From an uncultured Porphyromonadaceae bacterium (lineage in GTDB: Bacteria > Bacteroidota > Bacteroidia > Bacteroidales > Muribaculaceae): a stretch of 38,026 nt of DNA. The stretch lies in assembly GCA_900550645.1 (NCBI GenBank), contig URTA01000020.1, positions 1 to 38,026 of the forward strand, read 5' to 3'. Shown here piece by piece: positions 16,784 through 27,300 of this stretch. The notes under the pieces are model-generated. The model saw nothing but the letters and a program-made list of their open reading frames with translations, was not told where the DNA came from and made no database searches. Within the stretch, counting starts at the first letter, position 1, and every line of letters starts with the position of its first letter. Both the position numbers and the translations under genes were made by a program.

Positions 16784-17350
16784 TTATATTTCGGCGCGGG
16801 AGAGGGCTTGCTCGACTTTCTTGACGGCGTGGTGGTAGGATGCTTTCAATGCGCCGACTGACGTGCCGAGGATTTCGGACATCTTCTCGTATTTCATTTC
16901 GTCAAAGTAGCGCATGGTGAACACCAGCCGCTGTTTCTCGGGCAGCGAGGCGACGGCCCGCTGCAGCACCAGCGTCACTTCGTCGCCGTCAAAGTAGGGG
17001 TCTGCCTCGATGTTCTGCAGCAGGAAGGATTCGTCTTCGGTGTCGCCGGAGATGGTGTTGCGCTGCCGCTCCTTGTTGAGGAAGTTAATGCACTCGTTGA
17101 CGGCTATCTTGTACAGCCACGTTGAGAGTTTCGCCTCGCCCCGGAAGGAGGCGATGTTGTTCCACACCTTGATGAATGCGTTCTGGAGCAGGTCGTTGGC
17201 ATCGTCGTGGTTGACGACCATTTTGCGTATCTGCCAGTACATCTGTTCGCCGTATGTGCGCATCAGTGTGTCGAATGCGGCGTATGCTGTCGCTTCGTTC
17301 TGAAGGTCTGCGACGAGTTTCTTCTCGTCTATCGGCGCGGTGTATGCCAT
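16784..17350 (-). CDS. ECF-type RNA polymerase sigma factor
   Basis: This 188-residue sigma-70 family protein has region 2 (the DDANDLLQNAFIKVWNN helix, then FRGEAKLSTWLYKIAVN, which binds the -10 element) and region 4 (LPEKQRLVFTMRYFDEM followed by the helix-turn-helix with ILGTSVGALKASYHHA). That is the ECF layout without region 3. It follows lepA on the same strand after 89 bp, with only an imperfect -7-like TAACTTTA upstream. No anti-sigma gene lies next to it: its downstream side is taken by the convergent helicase gene. A downstream anti-sigma partner may have been displaced by the island, but that is only inference. Confidence 0.9.
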   Translation of the reverse strand: MAYTAPIDEKKLVADLQNEATAYAAFDTLMRTYGEQMYWQIRKMVVNHDDANDLLQNAFIKVWNNIASFRGEAKLSTWLYKIAVNECINFLNKERQRNTISGDTEDESFLLQNIEADPYFDGDEVTLVLQRAVASLPEKQRLVFTMRYFDEMKYEKMSEILGTSVGALKASYHHAVKKVEQALSRAEI

Positions 17351-17439
17351 TCGGTCGGTGTGTTTGACGGCGTAAAGTTAATAAAAAATCCCGGTTGCGG
17401 CGCGTGTCTGGCGTGTGTTTTTCGTCAGCCGGGGCTGCG

Positions 17440-19227
17440 TCAGTCGAGTTTCAGCACGGCGAGGAAGGCTTTCTGGGGCACTTCGACCGAGCCGATCTGC
17501 TTCATGCGCTTCTTGCCGGCTTTCTGCTTTTCGAGCAGCTTGCGTTTGCGTGAGATGTCGCCTCCGTAGCATTTTGCGGTCACGTCTTTGCGGACGGCCT
17601 TGACGGTTTCGCGTGCGATGATTTTCGCGCCGATAGCTGCCTGTATGGCTATGTCGAACTGCTGGCGTGGTATCAGCTCTTTGAGCTTCTCGCACATGCG
17701 CCGTCCGAAGCGCACGGCGTTGTCAACGTGTGTGAGGGTTGAGAGCGCGTCTACGCTCTCGCCGTTGAGCAGTATGTCGAGTTTGATGAGCTTTGACTCG
17801 CGGAATCCGTTGAGGTGGTAGTCGAATGAGGCGTACCCTTTGGAGATGCTTTTCAGCTTGTCGTAGAAGTCGATGACGATTTCGCCGAGGGGGAGGTCAA
17901 ACACGAGTTCGATTCGGTTTCCGGAGATGTATTCCTGCTTGACGAGTTCGCCGCGCTTGCCGAGGCAGAGGGTCATGATCGGGCCGATGAAGTCGGCGCG
18001 TGTGATGACGCTTGAGCGGATGTACGGCTCTTCGATATGGTCGATGAGTGTGATGTCGGGCAGACCGGAGGGGTTGTGGACTTCGGTGACGTTGCCCTTC
18101 TTGTCGTAGACCTTGTAGGACACGTTGGGGACGGTGGTGATGACATCCATGTCGAACTCGCGTCCGAGGCGTTCCTGGACTATCTCCATGTGGAGCAGTC
18201 CGAGAAATCCACAGCGGAAGCCGAAGCCGAGGGCGGCGGACGATTCGGGCGTGAAGGTGAGCGATGCGTCGTTGAGCTGGAGTTTCTCGAGCGATGCCCG
18301 CAGGTTCTCGAAATCTTCGGTCTCGATAGGGTATACGCCGGCGAAGACCATTGGCTTGACCTCCTCGAAGCCGTCTATTGCGCTTTCGCAGGGCTTGGCG
18401 ACATGGGTAATGGTGTCTCCGACCTTGACCTCGCGAGAGGTCTTGATGCCGGAGATGATGTAGCCCACGTTGCCGGCAGAGAGCTGTTTGCGCGGCGACA
18501 TGTCGAGCTTGAGCACGCCTATCTCGTCGGCGTTGTACTCCTTGCCTGTGGCGACGAATTTGACGAAGTCGCCGGAGCGTATGGTGCCGTTCTCGATCTT
18601 GAAGTATGCGATGATGCCCCGGAAGGGGTTGAACACGGAGTCGAAGATGAGGGCTTGCAACGGCGCGTCTGGGTCGCCCTCGGGAGCTGGTATGCGTTCT
18701 ACGATTGCGCGTAGTATCTCGTCCACGCCCATGCCGGTCTTGCCCGAAGCGCGTATGACCTCTTCGGGCTTGCAGCCGAGCAGGTCTACTATCTGGTCTT
18801 CCACCTCTTCAGGGTTTGCGCTGTCGAGGTCGCACTTGTTGATGACGGGTATGATTTCGAGGTCGTTGTCGATAGCCATGTACAGGTTGGATATGGTCTG
18901 CGCCTGTATGCCTTGCGAAGCGTCAACGATGAGCAACGCGCCCTCGCAGGCGGCAATGGAGCGCGACACCTCGTAAGAGAAATCGACGTGTCCAGGGGTG
19001 TCAATGAGGTTGAGGATGAAAGTCTCGCCGTCCTGCTTGTATTCCATCTGGATGGCGTGGCTCTTTATGGTGATGCCGCGTTCTCGCTCCAGGTCCATGT
19101 CGTCGAGCACCTGGGCTTCCATGTCCTTGGCTGCTACGGTGTTGGTGTATTCGAGTAGACGGTCGGCAAGCGTAGATTTGCCGTGGTCGATATGGGCTAT
19201 GATGCAGAAGTTGCGGATATTTTTCAT
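17440..19227 (-). CDS. lepA: Elongation factor 4 (LepA)
   Basis: LepA is a translational GTPase that acts on stalled or mispositioned ribosomes. This 595-residue protein starts MKNIRNFCIIAHIDHGKSTL with the P-loop AHIDHGKST at 11-19. The G2 RGITIKSH segment, G3 DTPGHVDF and G4 NKCD follow. The C-terminal LepA-specific domain ends in the basic CYGGDISRKRKLLEKQK segment typical of the family. The length is normal. A consensus-like promoter lies upstream, divergent from the Crp/Fnr gene. Confidence 0.96.
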   Translation of the reverse strand: MKNIRNFCIIAHIDHGKSTLADRLLEYTNTVAAKDMEAQVLDDMDLERERGITIKSHAIQMEYKQDGETFILNLIDTPGHVDFSYEVSRSIAACEGALLIVDASQGIQAQTISNLYMAIDNDLEIIPVINKCDLDSANPEEVEDQIVDLLGCKPEEVIRASGKTGMGVDEILRAIVERIPAPEGDPDAPLQALIFDSVFNPFRGIIAYFKIENGTIRSGDFVKFVATGKEYNADEIGVLKLDMSPRKQLSAGNVGYIISGIKTSREVKVGDTITHVAKPCESAIDGFEEVKPMVFAGVYPIETEDFENLRASLEKLQLNDASLTFTPESSAALGFGFRCGFLGLLHMEIVQERLGREFDMDVITTVPNVSYKVYDKKGNVTEVHNPSGLPDITLIDHIEEPYIRSSVITRADFIGPIMTLCLGKRGELVKQEYISGNRIELVFDLPLGEIVIDFYDKLKSISKGYASFDYHLNGFRESKLIKLDILLNGESVDALSTLTHVDNAVRFGRRMCEKLKELIPRQQFDIAIQAAIGAKIIARETVKAVRKDVTAKCYGGDISRKRKLLEKQKAGKKRMKQIGSVEVPQKAFLAVLKLD

Positions 19228-19278
19228 CTTGAGGTGGAATGGGGGCGGCGCAGTTGCCGCCGACGGTTAAACCAGCTG

Positions 19279-19310
19279 CGAAATTACTAAAAAAACGGCG
19301 AACAGGCAAA
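19279..19310 (-). promoter_or_regulatory. Bacteroidetes-type promoter for lepA
   Basis: On the minus strand, TTTG (19310-19307) and TAATTTCG (19286-19279, one mismatch to TAnnTTTG) are separated by 20 nt. It is about 52 bases upstream of the lepA ATG. Confidence 0.6.
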
Positions 19311-19371
19311 TCCAGACTGCGCCGCCGAGTGCCTGAAACGTCGTGCCGGCGATGCTGCTGTGGGGCTGGGT

Positions 19372-19403
19372 GTTGCGTATCTGGATGTTTTTGGCTAATT
19401 TTG
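19372..19403 (+). promoter_or_regulatory. Bacteroidetes promoter for the Crp/Fnr regulator gene
   Basis: GTTG at 19372-19375 (a TTTG-like -33 element), 20 nt, then TAATTTTG at 19396-19403, an exact -7 match. The predicted start is about 60 bases before the ATG. Confidence 0.65.
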
Positions 19404-19469
19404 GGACTGGTAGCGTGGCTGTGCCGCCAAGTGCGGCAGGCCGCTTAACGAGAAAAGGAGATAGTGCTT

Positions 19470-20075
19470 ATGGAAATAGAGGAAATCATCAGGGATATAT
19501 ATCCGATGAGCGACGAGGGCATCTCGCTGTTGCGTCCGCTGTTGCACGAGCAGCGTATAAAGGCCAACACGCTGATGATACGCCAGGGTCATCTGAGCCG
19601 CGAGGTGTTTTTCGTCAAGTCTGGTGTCGCCCGCAATTTCACGCTGTGTGACGGCAAGGAGCATACGCGGTGGTTTGCCATGGACGGCGACCTGCTCGCA
19701 TCTATGTTCTCGCTGTCTCGTGGGCTGCCGGCGGTAGCGTCTGTCGAGGCGTTGACTGACATGGAGGTGTACACGGCTGACATAGACAAGGTCAAGGAGC
19801 TGATAGTCAAGTCGCCTGAATGGGCGTTGTGGACTTCGCAGTACCTGATAGACGGCTTGTACATCATAGAGCGTCGTTACACGTTCCTCGGTCAGGGCGA
19901 TGCGTATGCCCGCTATATCAACTTGCAGAAGATGCGCTCTGCCAAGATGTTGAATTTCATACCGTTGCAAGACATAGCCTCTTACCTTGGCATCACGCCG
20001 CAAACGCTCAGCCGGGTGCGCCGCCGCATTGCGGAGGAGGAGATGGGCAAGTCGAGGGACAAGGGGGACAAATGA
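19470..20075 (+). CDS. Crp/Fnr family transcriptional regulator
   Basis: This protein of about 201 residues has an N-terminal cyclic-nucleotide-binding-like beta barrel (the GHLSREVFFVKSGVARNF segment) and a C-terminal helix-turn-helix (PLQDIASYLGITPQTLSRVRR). The barrel lacks the conserved RxA(E) phosphate-binding residues of true CRP and has no Fe-S cysteines like FNR, so its signal is unknown. The ATG at 19470 is chosen over the GTG at 19464 because the GGAG at 19457-19460 is well spaced only for the ATG. It is divergent from lepA and convergent with a secreted-protein gene, with a hairpin between them. A target gene cannot be named. Confidence 0.88.
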   Translation: MEIEEIIRDIYPMSDEGISLLRPLLHEQRIKANTLMIRQGHLSREVFFVKSGVARNFTLCDGKEHTRWFAMDGDLLASMFSLSRGLPAVASVEALTDMEVYTADIDKVKELIVKSPEWALWTSQYLIDGLYIIERRYTFLGQGDAYARYINLQKMRSAKMLNFIPLQDIASYLGITPQTLSRVRRRIAEEEMGKSRDKGDK

Positions 20076-20079
20076 AAAG

Positions 20080-20117
20080 TCCCGTGCCGGGGTGTCGGAA
20101 GCACCTGCGGCACGGGA
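20080..20117. terminator. Hairpin between convergent genes
   Basis: Perfect 10-nt arms (20080-20089 with 20108-20117) flank an 18-nt loop just after the Crp/Fnr stop. No T-run follows, so it is a likely but not certain transcription terminator. Confidence 0.5.
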
Positions 20118-20143
20118 GGTCATTGCATGGTATGAAGAAGTGC

Positions 20144-21238
20144 TTATTTCAGCATTTTTGATGTCTTGACCGAGCCGTTGTCCATGATGTCGCGGCGGAT
20201 GACGAGCTGCCCTTCGCGCGGGTTGTCTATGCGCATGCCCTCAATGGTGTAGTACTCTGTGGCGATGACGCTGCCGACAGCGGTTTCAGCCACGGAGACG
20301 TCCGTATTGTTCATCACAGTCACCTGGTCGATGCAGATGGGGAGGATGATGCCCTCTTCGGGTGCGTTGTCCGGGTCGTAAGCGACTTTGAACTGGATGC
20401 GGATGCTCTGGCCGATGTATTCTGTCAGCGAGTAATCCGCTTTCTTCCAGCTGGCCTCGGCTGCTTCGGGCTTGATGTTGGCGAGGAGATGCTCTGTGCC
20501 GTTGCCGTCGATGACGATTGCGCTGAAGTCGTCCTTCGGGTTGGGTGCGGCGAAGTAGTGGAACGAGAGGCCTGTGGCGATGCCGTCAGAGAGGTTGATC
20601 TTGCCGGTAGTGTATGGCACTTCGGCGGCAGACCACTTGCTGGGCTCGAAGTATACGAATCCGTCCTGAGTCTCGTCGGTGCGGTCGATGCCGTAGATGT
20701 ATACGTAGTTGCCGTCGCCGAGGTCAGCGAAGTTGCTCATGTCAACGCGGAAGTCGCTCCAGCCGCCGTTGTGGGCAGCCACCCAGAAGTTGTCCGCCTC
20801 GCGTCCCCATTCGCCTGGGGTGTTGAAAGTCTCGATGAAGGGGAGTGCCACGCCGTTGCCGAGGAAGACCTCGTTGGAATATCCCTCGTATGAGGAGCTT
20901 GAGCCGCCGTCGGTCTTGGCGATAACCTGCCATTTGAAGATGTTGTCGCCGGTGATGCCTGTGAGCGCGTCGGTGTATGTGGTGGCAGCGATGTCCTGTG
21001 CCACGGCTGTGCTTTCATCGTTGGCGACATTGATGCGGAACACGTCATATACCACTTCTGCGGGGTCAACGTATTCCTCGTCCTGGTCTTCGTTGACGGC
21101 GGTCCATGTCAGGACTATTCCGTCTGAAGTTTCTGTGGCGACGACATTGGAGGGGGGCATGGGAGCGGCAGCCGACATTGAGGCGGGCGCGAGGACTGCC
21201 ACTGCGGCGACAGCCATTGTCAGGTAGTTTTTCTGCAT
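20144..21238 (-). CDS. Secreted FN3 and jelly-roll protein with C-terminal sorting-like tail
   Basis: This 364-residue protein starts with a signal peptide (basic start, hydrophobic run, MSAAAP cleavage region). A fibronectin type III domain follows at about 28-125 (PPSNVVATETSDGIVLTWTA). Then comes a jelly-roll-like module resembling choice-of-anchor-J or cleaved-adhesin domains (PFIETF, then DDFSAIVIDG and ICIDQVTVMNN). The C-terminus (YYTIEGMRI, then a short basic end) has the YYxLxGxRI form of Bacteroidales surface-protein tails, probably linked to type IX-like secretion. A TACCTTTG box is upstream. The function is not known beyond likely surface exposure. It is divergent from the M6 protease gene, whose product shares this domain style. 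Confidence 0.75.
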   Translation of the reverse strand: MQKNYLTMAVAAVAVLAPASMSAAAPMPPSNVVATETSDGIVLTWTAVNEDQDEEYVDPAEVVYDVFRINVANDESTAVAQDIAATTYTDALTGITGDNIFKWQVIAKTDGGSSSSYEGYSNEVFLGNGVALPFIETFNTPGEWGREADNFWVAAHNGGWSDFRVDMSNFADLGDGNYVYIYGIDRTDETQDGFVYFEPSKWSAAEVPYTTGKINLSDGIATGLSFHYFAAPNPKDDFSAIVIDGNGTEHLLANIKPEAAEASWKKADYSLTEYIGQSIRIQFKVAYDPDNAPEEGIILPICIDQVTVMNNTDVSVAETAVGSVIATEYYTIEGMRIDNPREGQLVIRRDIMDNGSVKTSKMLK

Positions 21239-21314
21239 AACGGTAGTTTTAATCGGGTTAATTTTATTGTGTATTGTCAGAGCCGTCCGGCAGGGCGTGC
21301 AGCTCTTTTCGGCG

Positions 21315-21322
21315 CAAAGGTA
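21315..21322 (-). promoter_or_regulatory. Bacteroidetes -7 box for the secreted FN3 protein gene
   Basis: TACCTTTG on the minus strand lies 76 bases before the ATG. The -33 element is only a weak CTTG at 20 nt spacing. Confidence 0.5.
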
Positions 21323-21519
21323 GATAGATGTATGTTAAGCAGCAAGCGAAAAACGAGATATTTTTGGCGCATATATGTCGTTTTTGATTTATGTTCAGCG
21401 GTGTTGCTGAAAAAAGCATTTCCTTTGCAACATCAAACGTATGCGTCAGCGCATCAGCCCGGTAGGCGGCATTGCCCGACGCGCCTCCAACGAAATAACA
21501 AAATATAACCATAGACAGT

Positions 21520-24321
21520 ATGAAATATCTGCAACGCATCCTCCCGATAGCCCTGACAGCCCTTTGCGGGACTGTCGGCGTCGAGGCTGTCCGTTCCAAC
21601 CCCCGGCCGAGCCAAGTCCAGCTTCCCGACGGAAGCGAGCTGGCTGTGCGCCTCCAGGGTGACGAACGCTACCATTACCACACTACGTCCGACGGGTATG
21701 TCATAGAGAAGGCAACCGACGGATTTTTTTATTATATGCAGCCGGTTTCGGGGCGGCTGGTGCGCTCGTCTGTGCGTGCCACCGGCAGCCGTGACGCGGC
21801 GGAGGCAGCCTTCGTGCGCTCGATAGACCGCGAGGCTATGGTGTCTGTGATAGACGGGCAGACGCGCCGCAGCCCTCGCCGCAGCGGCGCGTTGCCCTCC
21901 ACGTTCCCGACCAAGGGGGAGATACGCGGCGCGGTCATACTGGTGGAATATACCGACGTGAGCTTCACCGTGCCTGACGCGCACAACGAGTTCAGCCGCA
22001 TGCTCAACGAGAAGGGCTACTCCAACTACGGAGGCACGGGCAGCGCACGCGACTGGTTCGTTGACAACTCCATGGGGGAGTTCCAGCCTACGTTTGACGT
22101 GTACGGTCCTGTGCGGCTGCCGCATCCGCGAGCCTATTACGGCGAGAACAAGTCGAGCGGCGGCGATGACGCGCGTGCGCACGAGATGGTCATCCATGCC
22201 TGTGACATCCTCGACGACGAGGTCGATTTCTCGCAGTACGACGTGGATCACGACGGCTGGATAGACAACGTGTTCGTGTTCTATGCCGGTTACGGCGAGA
22301 ACCTCGGCTACGGCGTGCCGGAGGAGTGCGTGTGGCCACACTCGTGGGACTTGACCGAATACACCAACGAGCCGTTCATGTATGACGGCGTGCGGCTGAA
22401 CCATTATGCCTGCACCAACGAGATTGACCTGCAGGACCGCATGGACGGCATCGGCACATTCGTGCATGAGTTCAGCCATGTCCTCGGGCTGCCCGACCTG
22501 TATTCGACCAACTATTCCAATGCGTTCACGCCGGGCGACTGGTGTGTCATGGATGCCGGCCCGTACAACAACGATTCGCGCACACCGCCCAACTATTCGG
22601 CGTACGAGCGTTATGCCCTGGGCTGGCTCGAGCCTCGGGAGATAGGCGCGCCTGCCAACATCAAGCTCGACAACATCGCCACCAACACGGCGGCGAGGAT
22701 AAGCACGTCCAACCCTGACGAGTATTTCCTGTTTGAGAACCGCCAGCAGACCGGCTGGGACAAGTACATCCCCGGCCACGGCATGCTGGTATGGCACATA
22801 GACTACAAACCCAACGTGTGGTCATACAATACTGTGAACAACACCAAGTCGCACCAGTATGTTGACATCGAGGAGGCAGACGGCCTGCAGTCGAGCAGCA
22901 ACCGCGACGGCGACTCATTCCCCGGCGCGGCCAACGTGACCGAGTTTACCGACGACACCACGCCGTCGATGCGCAGCTGGGACGACGAGCCGCAGAACAA
23001 GCCGGTCACCGACATCCGCGAGAGCAACGGCTACATCTACTTCAAGGTGAGCGGAGGCAAGAACGAGGTGCCGGCTGTGACAGCCAACGAGGCGGAGGAA
23101 GTGGGCATAGACCACTTCACCGCGTCGTGGGGCGAGGGCAACGCCGGCTGCCAGTACATCCTGTCGGTCTATACGACAGAGATGTCAGAGTCGGGCAAGC
23201 TAACCACCACCTTTGTCCCGGGCTGGGACAGCCGCAACGTGGGCGCGGAACGCCGTGCCGTGGTCAGCGACCTCGACTATGCCACAGAATACAAGTACTC
23301 CGTGCGTGTGCTTGACCCCGAGACCGGGCTGCAGAGCGCAAGCTCCAACGAGGTGTCGGTGACAACCCTCGACGCTACGTTTGACTACCTCCGCCCGGAG
23401 GTCGAGCCGGCTGTGAAGTCGGGCGACAAGGACTACCGCATCAGCTGGTCGGCCGTTGAGGGCGCTGACGAGTATATGCTTAGCGTCTACACCAAGAGCT
23501 ACACTTCGCCTGAAAGCGAGACTGCAGACTTCACCGGCGGCGTTTCCGCCCTCGCTGGGGGCTGGCAGACCAACAGCAACCTGACATACGCCAACGCTGC
23601 CTACTGCGGCGAGGCTGTCCCCTCACTGCGCTTCAACACCAGCGGCCAGTACCTCTCCACGCCATACTATGACGAGGGCGTGCGGTCGCTCTCGTTCTGG
23701 GCCCGCGGCGTGAGCGCGGCTGACGACGCCCGCATCGAGGTGTGGGGCAAGGGCAGCGGCGACTGGACATTCATCAAGGACTTCACTGTCGAGAACGCTG
23801 CCGGCGGCAAGAGCTGTTACATGGAGGAGGACTATACATGGCCCGAGAACTGCTGTGCGCTCCGCATCTCGTTCAACAACGGCGGCAAGGGCTCGCTGGC
23901 TCTCGATGACGTGTGCGTCAATTACGGCGGCGACCTCGCCAAGGCATATTTCGGCGGCAGCGAGGTGCTGTGGCAGGGTGCTGAAACGTCGATGCTGCTG
24001 TCCGGCCTTGCCCCGGTGACTACATACTGGCTCAATGTCACCGCCCGGCAGGGCGACCTGCTCAGCAAGCCCTCACGTGAGGTGCGCCTGCACACTGACG
24101 ACATGGGCGGTGTGAGCGACACGCTCCTCGACGGCTACTCGTTCCGCGTGTCGGGCGGCTCGGTCAATGTGACCGCTGCTGACGGCATCACCTCGTCGCT
24201 CTACTCCATGCAGGGGCTGCTCGTCGGCGCAGTCCGGGGCAGCGGTACGATACGCGCCCCCTTCCCCGGCATCTACCTGCTGAACGCCGGTAGCAAGAAC
24301 TGGAAACTGATAATAAAGTAA
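21520..24321 (+). CDS. Secreted M6-family metalloprotease with FN3 domains
   Basis: This is a 933-residue secreted zinc protease. After a signal peptide (about 1-23) there is a pro-region beginning near SNPRPSQVQLPDGSEL. The catalytic domain has ARDWFVDNSMGEFQPTFDVYG and the zinc site HEFSH at 316-320 (in GTFVHEFSHVLGLPDLY), with WCVMDAGPY nearby as the Met-turn equivalent. This is the M6 (immune inhibitor A-like) pattern. Two fibronectin type III-like domains and a jelly-roll module follow, and the C-terminal 70 residues end PGIYLLNAGSKNWKLIIK, a type IX sorting-like tail. It probably acts on the cell surface or outside the cell. The next secreted protein begins 21 bases downstream, so the two are likely co-transcribed. 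The substrate is unknown. Confidence 0.9.
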   Translation: MKYLQRILPIALTALCGTVGVEAVRSNPRPSQVQLPDGSELAVRLQGDERYHYHTTSDGYVIEKATDGFFYYMQPVSGRLVRSSVRATGSRDAAEAAFVRSIDREAMVSVIDGQTRRSPRRSGALPSTFPTKGEIRGAVILVEYTDVSFTVPDAHNEFSRMLNEKGYSNYGGTGSARDWFVDNSMGEFQPTFDVYGPVRLPHPRAYYGENKSSGGDDARAHEMVIHACDILDDEVDFSQYDVDHDGWIDNVFVFYAGYGENLGYGVPEECVWPHSWDLTEYTNEPFMYDGVRLNHYACTNEIDLQDRMDGIGTFVHEFSHVLGLPDLYSTNYSNAFTPGDWCVMDAGPYNNDSRTPPNYSAYERYALGWLEPREIGAPANIKLDNIATNTAARISTSNPDEYFLFENRQQTGWDKYIPGHGMLVWHIDYKPNVWSYNTVNNTKSHQYVDIEEADGLQSSSNRDGDSFPGAANVTEFTDDTTPSMRSWDDEPQNKPVTDIRESNGYIYFKVSGGKNEVPAVTANEAEEVGIDHFTASWGEGNAGCQYILSVYTTEMSESGKLTTTFVPGWDSRNVGAERRAVVSDLDYATEYKYSVRVLDPETGLQSASSNEVSVTTLDATFDYLRPEVEPAVKSGDKDYRISWSAVEGADEYMLSVYTKSYTSPESETADFTGGVSALAGGWQTNSNLTYANAAYCGEAVPSLRFNTSGQYLSTPYYDEGVRSLSFWARGVSAADDARIEVWGKGSGDWTFIKDFTVENAAGGKSCYMEEDYTWPENCCALRISFNNGGKGSLALDDVCVNYGGDLAKAYFGGSEVLWQGAETSMLLSGLAPVTTYWLNVTARQGDLLSKPSREVRLHTDDMGGVSDTLLDGYSFRVSGGSVNVTAADGITSSLYSMQGLLVGAVRGSGTIRAPFPGIYLLNAGSKNWKLIIK

Positions 24322-24342
24322 CAAAACAATAAACGACAACCC

Positions 24343-27300
24343 ATGAAAAGAAAACTCTTTACGCTATTGGCGGCAGCCGCTATCGGAGGCGTGTTCACGC
24401 AGTCCGCAGAGGCCCGGCAAGTCCCCTTGGGACGTGTCAGCTCCGCCGAAACGGCCGCCATGCAGCGGCACGCGGACAAGGCCGGCAAGGCTACAGCCCT
24501 GGAGATGGTGCCGCGCCTGAAAGCCGGATCATTGACCGGCCACGGATTTCCGCAGACCCGCCCCTACGCTGCTCCGGCCGCAATGCCGATGTATTCCGTC
24601 GGTAAAATCACGACTGCCGACGCGCAGAAAATCTACGGCGGCGCAATCTATGCCGACACCTGGACCTCGGACTACCAGCCTGTGGGCATCTATGCCTTTG
24701 ACAAGACCGACGGCTCGACGCTCCAGCCTGTCAAGGTGGGCGAGGACTATGTAGTTACCGGCGGCGGCTGTTTCGCCAACGGCAAGTACTACTATACCAG
24801 CTACATGACCTTCATGGGCATGATCATGGCGCAGATGTATGTCGTCAACTTCGAGACATGGGAAATCGAGCGTGACGCATACGTCGAGACAGGCGCGGTG
24901 GCGCAGGACATGGCTTACGACCCGACAACGGGCAACGCCTACGGCTGCTTCATGAACGACGACGGCGACGGCTGGGTGTTCGGTTTCCTCAACCTTGAGA
25001 CCGGCAAGCGCACCCGCCTAAAAGACCTTGACCTCATCATCCTCTCCGTGGGCGTTTCCTCGCAGGGCGATGTGTACGGCGTAGGCCTGGACGGCGTGTT
25101 CTACAAGTTTGACAAGCGCACCGGCGACCGCACCGCTATCGGCGCGACTGGCCGCCGCCCGAGCTATTCGGCTTCAGGCTGCTTCGACCTTGCCACCGAC
25201 ACGTTCTACTGGGAGTGCATGGAGGCTGACGCCAAGGCTCGCCTGTACACCATTGACCTCAACACCGGCGCGGCTACATACATCACCGACATCGCGCAGA
25301 ACATGGAGATGACCGGCATGTTCATACCTGTGCCAGAAGCTGAAGACGACGCTCCGGCGGCTGTCGCCGACCTTGGCATCGACTTCGCGGGCGAGGCTCT
25401 CTCCGGCTATGTGACATTCACCATGCCGACCATGACCTTCGCCTCTGAAAAGAGCCTGACCGGTGAGCTGACCTACACTCTCGCGGTCAATGAGGAGGAA
25501 CACACCACCGCAACCGCCGCCGCCGGCGAGGCCGTGCGCGTGCCGCTGACCGTGGCTGCCCCGGACAACTACCGCCTGTCGGTGACCGTAAGCAACACCG
25601 TGGGCAAGTCGCCGTTGACGCAGACCGAGAAATGGATAGGCGCGGACGTGCCTGACGCTGTGGCTGACCTCAAGCTGGTGCGCAATGTCCGCAACGGCAT
25701 TATGACGCTGACATGGACTGCTCCTGCCGAGTCCGTCCACGGCGGATATTACGACATGGGCGATGTCAAGTATACCATTCACCGCTTCCCCGGCGATGTA
25801 GAAGTGGCAAAAGACTTCTCGGAGACCACATTTGCCGAGACCGTCGAGGACGGCGAGGGCTTTGACCTCTACCATTACACCGTCACACCCTCGTTCAAGG
25901 GCTACAGCGGCGCAACTTCCGAGTCCAACAAGGTGGGCGTAGGCGTTCAGCCGCTCCCTTACTTCAACGCCATTGACAGCGACGACGATTTCGCCAACCT
26001 GACCGTCGAGGACACCAACGGTGACGAGGAGACATGGATTTTCGACATCATACGCAACTCCGCACGCTGCAAGTACAGTGCAGCCAACTCATACAAAGAG
26101 CCGATGAACGACTGGCTGTTCACCCCGGCCGTAAGGCTCTCCTCTGACCGCATGTACCATTTCTCCGCACGCATTAGCAGCCACGGCTCGATAGGCACGG
26201 AGCGTGCCGAGCTCGGATTCGGCAGCCTGCCCGAAAGCACATCGATGACTGTGATTGCCGGCCCGAAGGACATCAAGACTGCCGACGGCATCATCATGGA
26301 CGGATATGTCAACGTAGCCTCTGAAGGCAAGTATTACTTCGGTGTGCACGGATGCAGCCGCGCCGACCAGCTCTACCTCTACGCTGACGACCTGCGCATC
26401 GAGGAGGGCCCGCTGCTCGGCACTCCCGGCGCAGTGACCGACCTCTCAATCACCCCGGCATCGCAGGGCAAGCTCGAGACCTCTATCTCGTTCAAAGCAC
26501 CGGCCAAGACCGTTGAGGGCAATGACCTGTCCTCTATCTCAAGCATCACGATAAAGCGCAACGGAAAGCTCGTGACAACTATCGAGAATCCCGCTCCCGG
26601 CGCGGAAGTGAAATACACCGACAGCCAGGCGGAGCAGAGCGACAACGTATATGTCATCACCGCCGCCAACGACAAGGGCGAGGGCTACTCCGTGAGCAAG
26701 ACCGTATACGTAGGCCATGACCGTCCCGGACTGCCCGTGAATGTCACTGCCAAGGAGCAGGGCGGCAAGGTCGTAATCACCTGGGAAGCTCCCGCAAAGA
26801 GCGAGACCGGCGGTTATTTCGACCCCTCCGCGCTCACATATACTGTTCTTCGCGCCAACGACGAGGCTGAACTCGCCACCGGTCTGACGGCACTCACGTT
26901 CACCGACGACAATCCCCCGCTGGGCGGCTACCGCCAGGAGTTCTTCCAGTACTATGTATATGCACAGTCCCCCGCCGGCTATGGCTACGGCCAGGCCTCG
27001 AACACCGTGACCGTAGGCACGCCGTATGAGCTGCCGTTCATCGAGTCGTTCCCCGACGGCCGCCTCAACTGCGACCCCTGGGACGTGCGCATACCCGAAG
27101 GCAGCAGCGGCACATGGAGCATCACCCACGAGGGACAGACCCCGACAGCAGCCCCGTATGACAACGACGGCGGACTGGTGACTTTCAAAAGCCAGGAAGA
27201 GGGCGACAGCGGCACGCTCGTTTCGTCCAAGATTGACCTGGGCGATGCCGAAAGCCCCGTGGTTGAGTTCCGCTGGTTCGCCACCAAGCTCGAGGACTGC

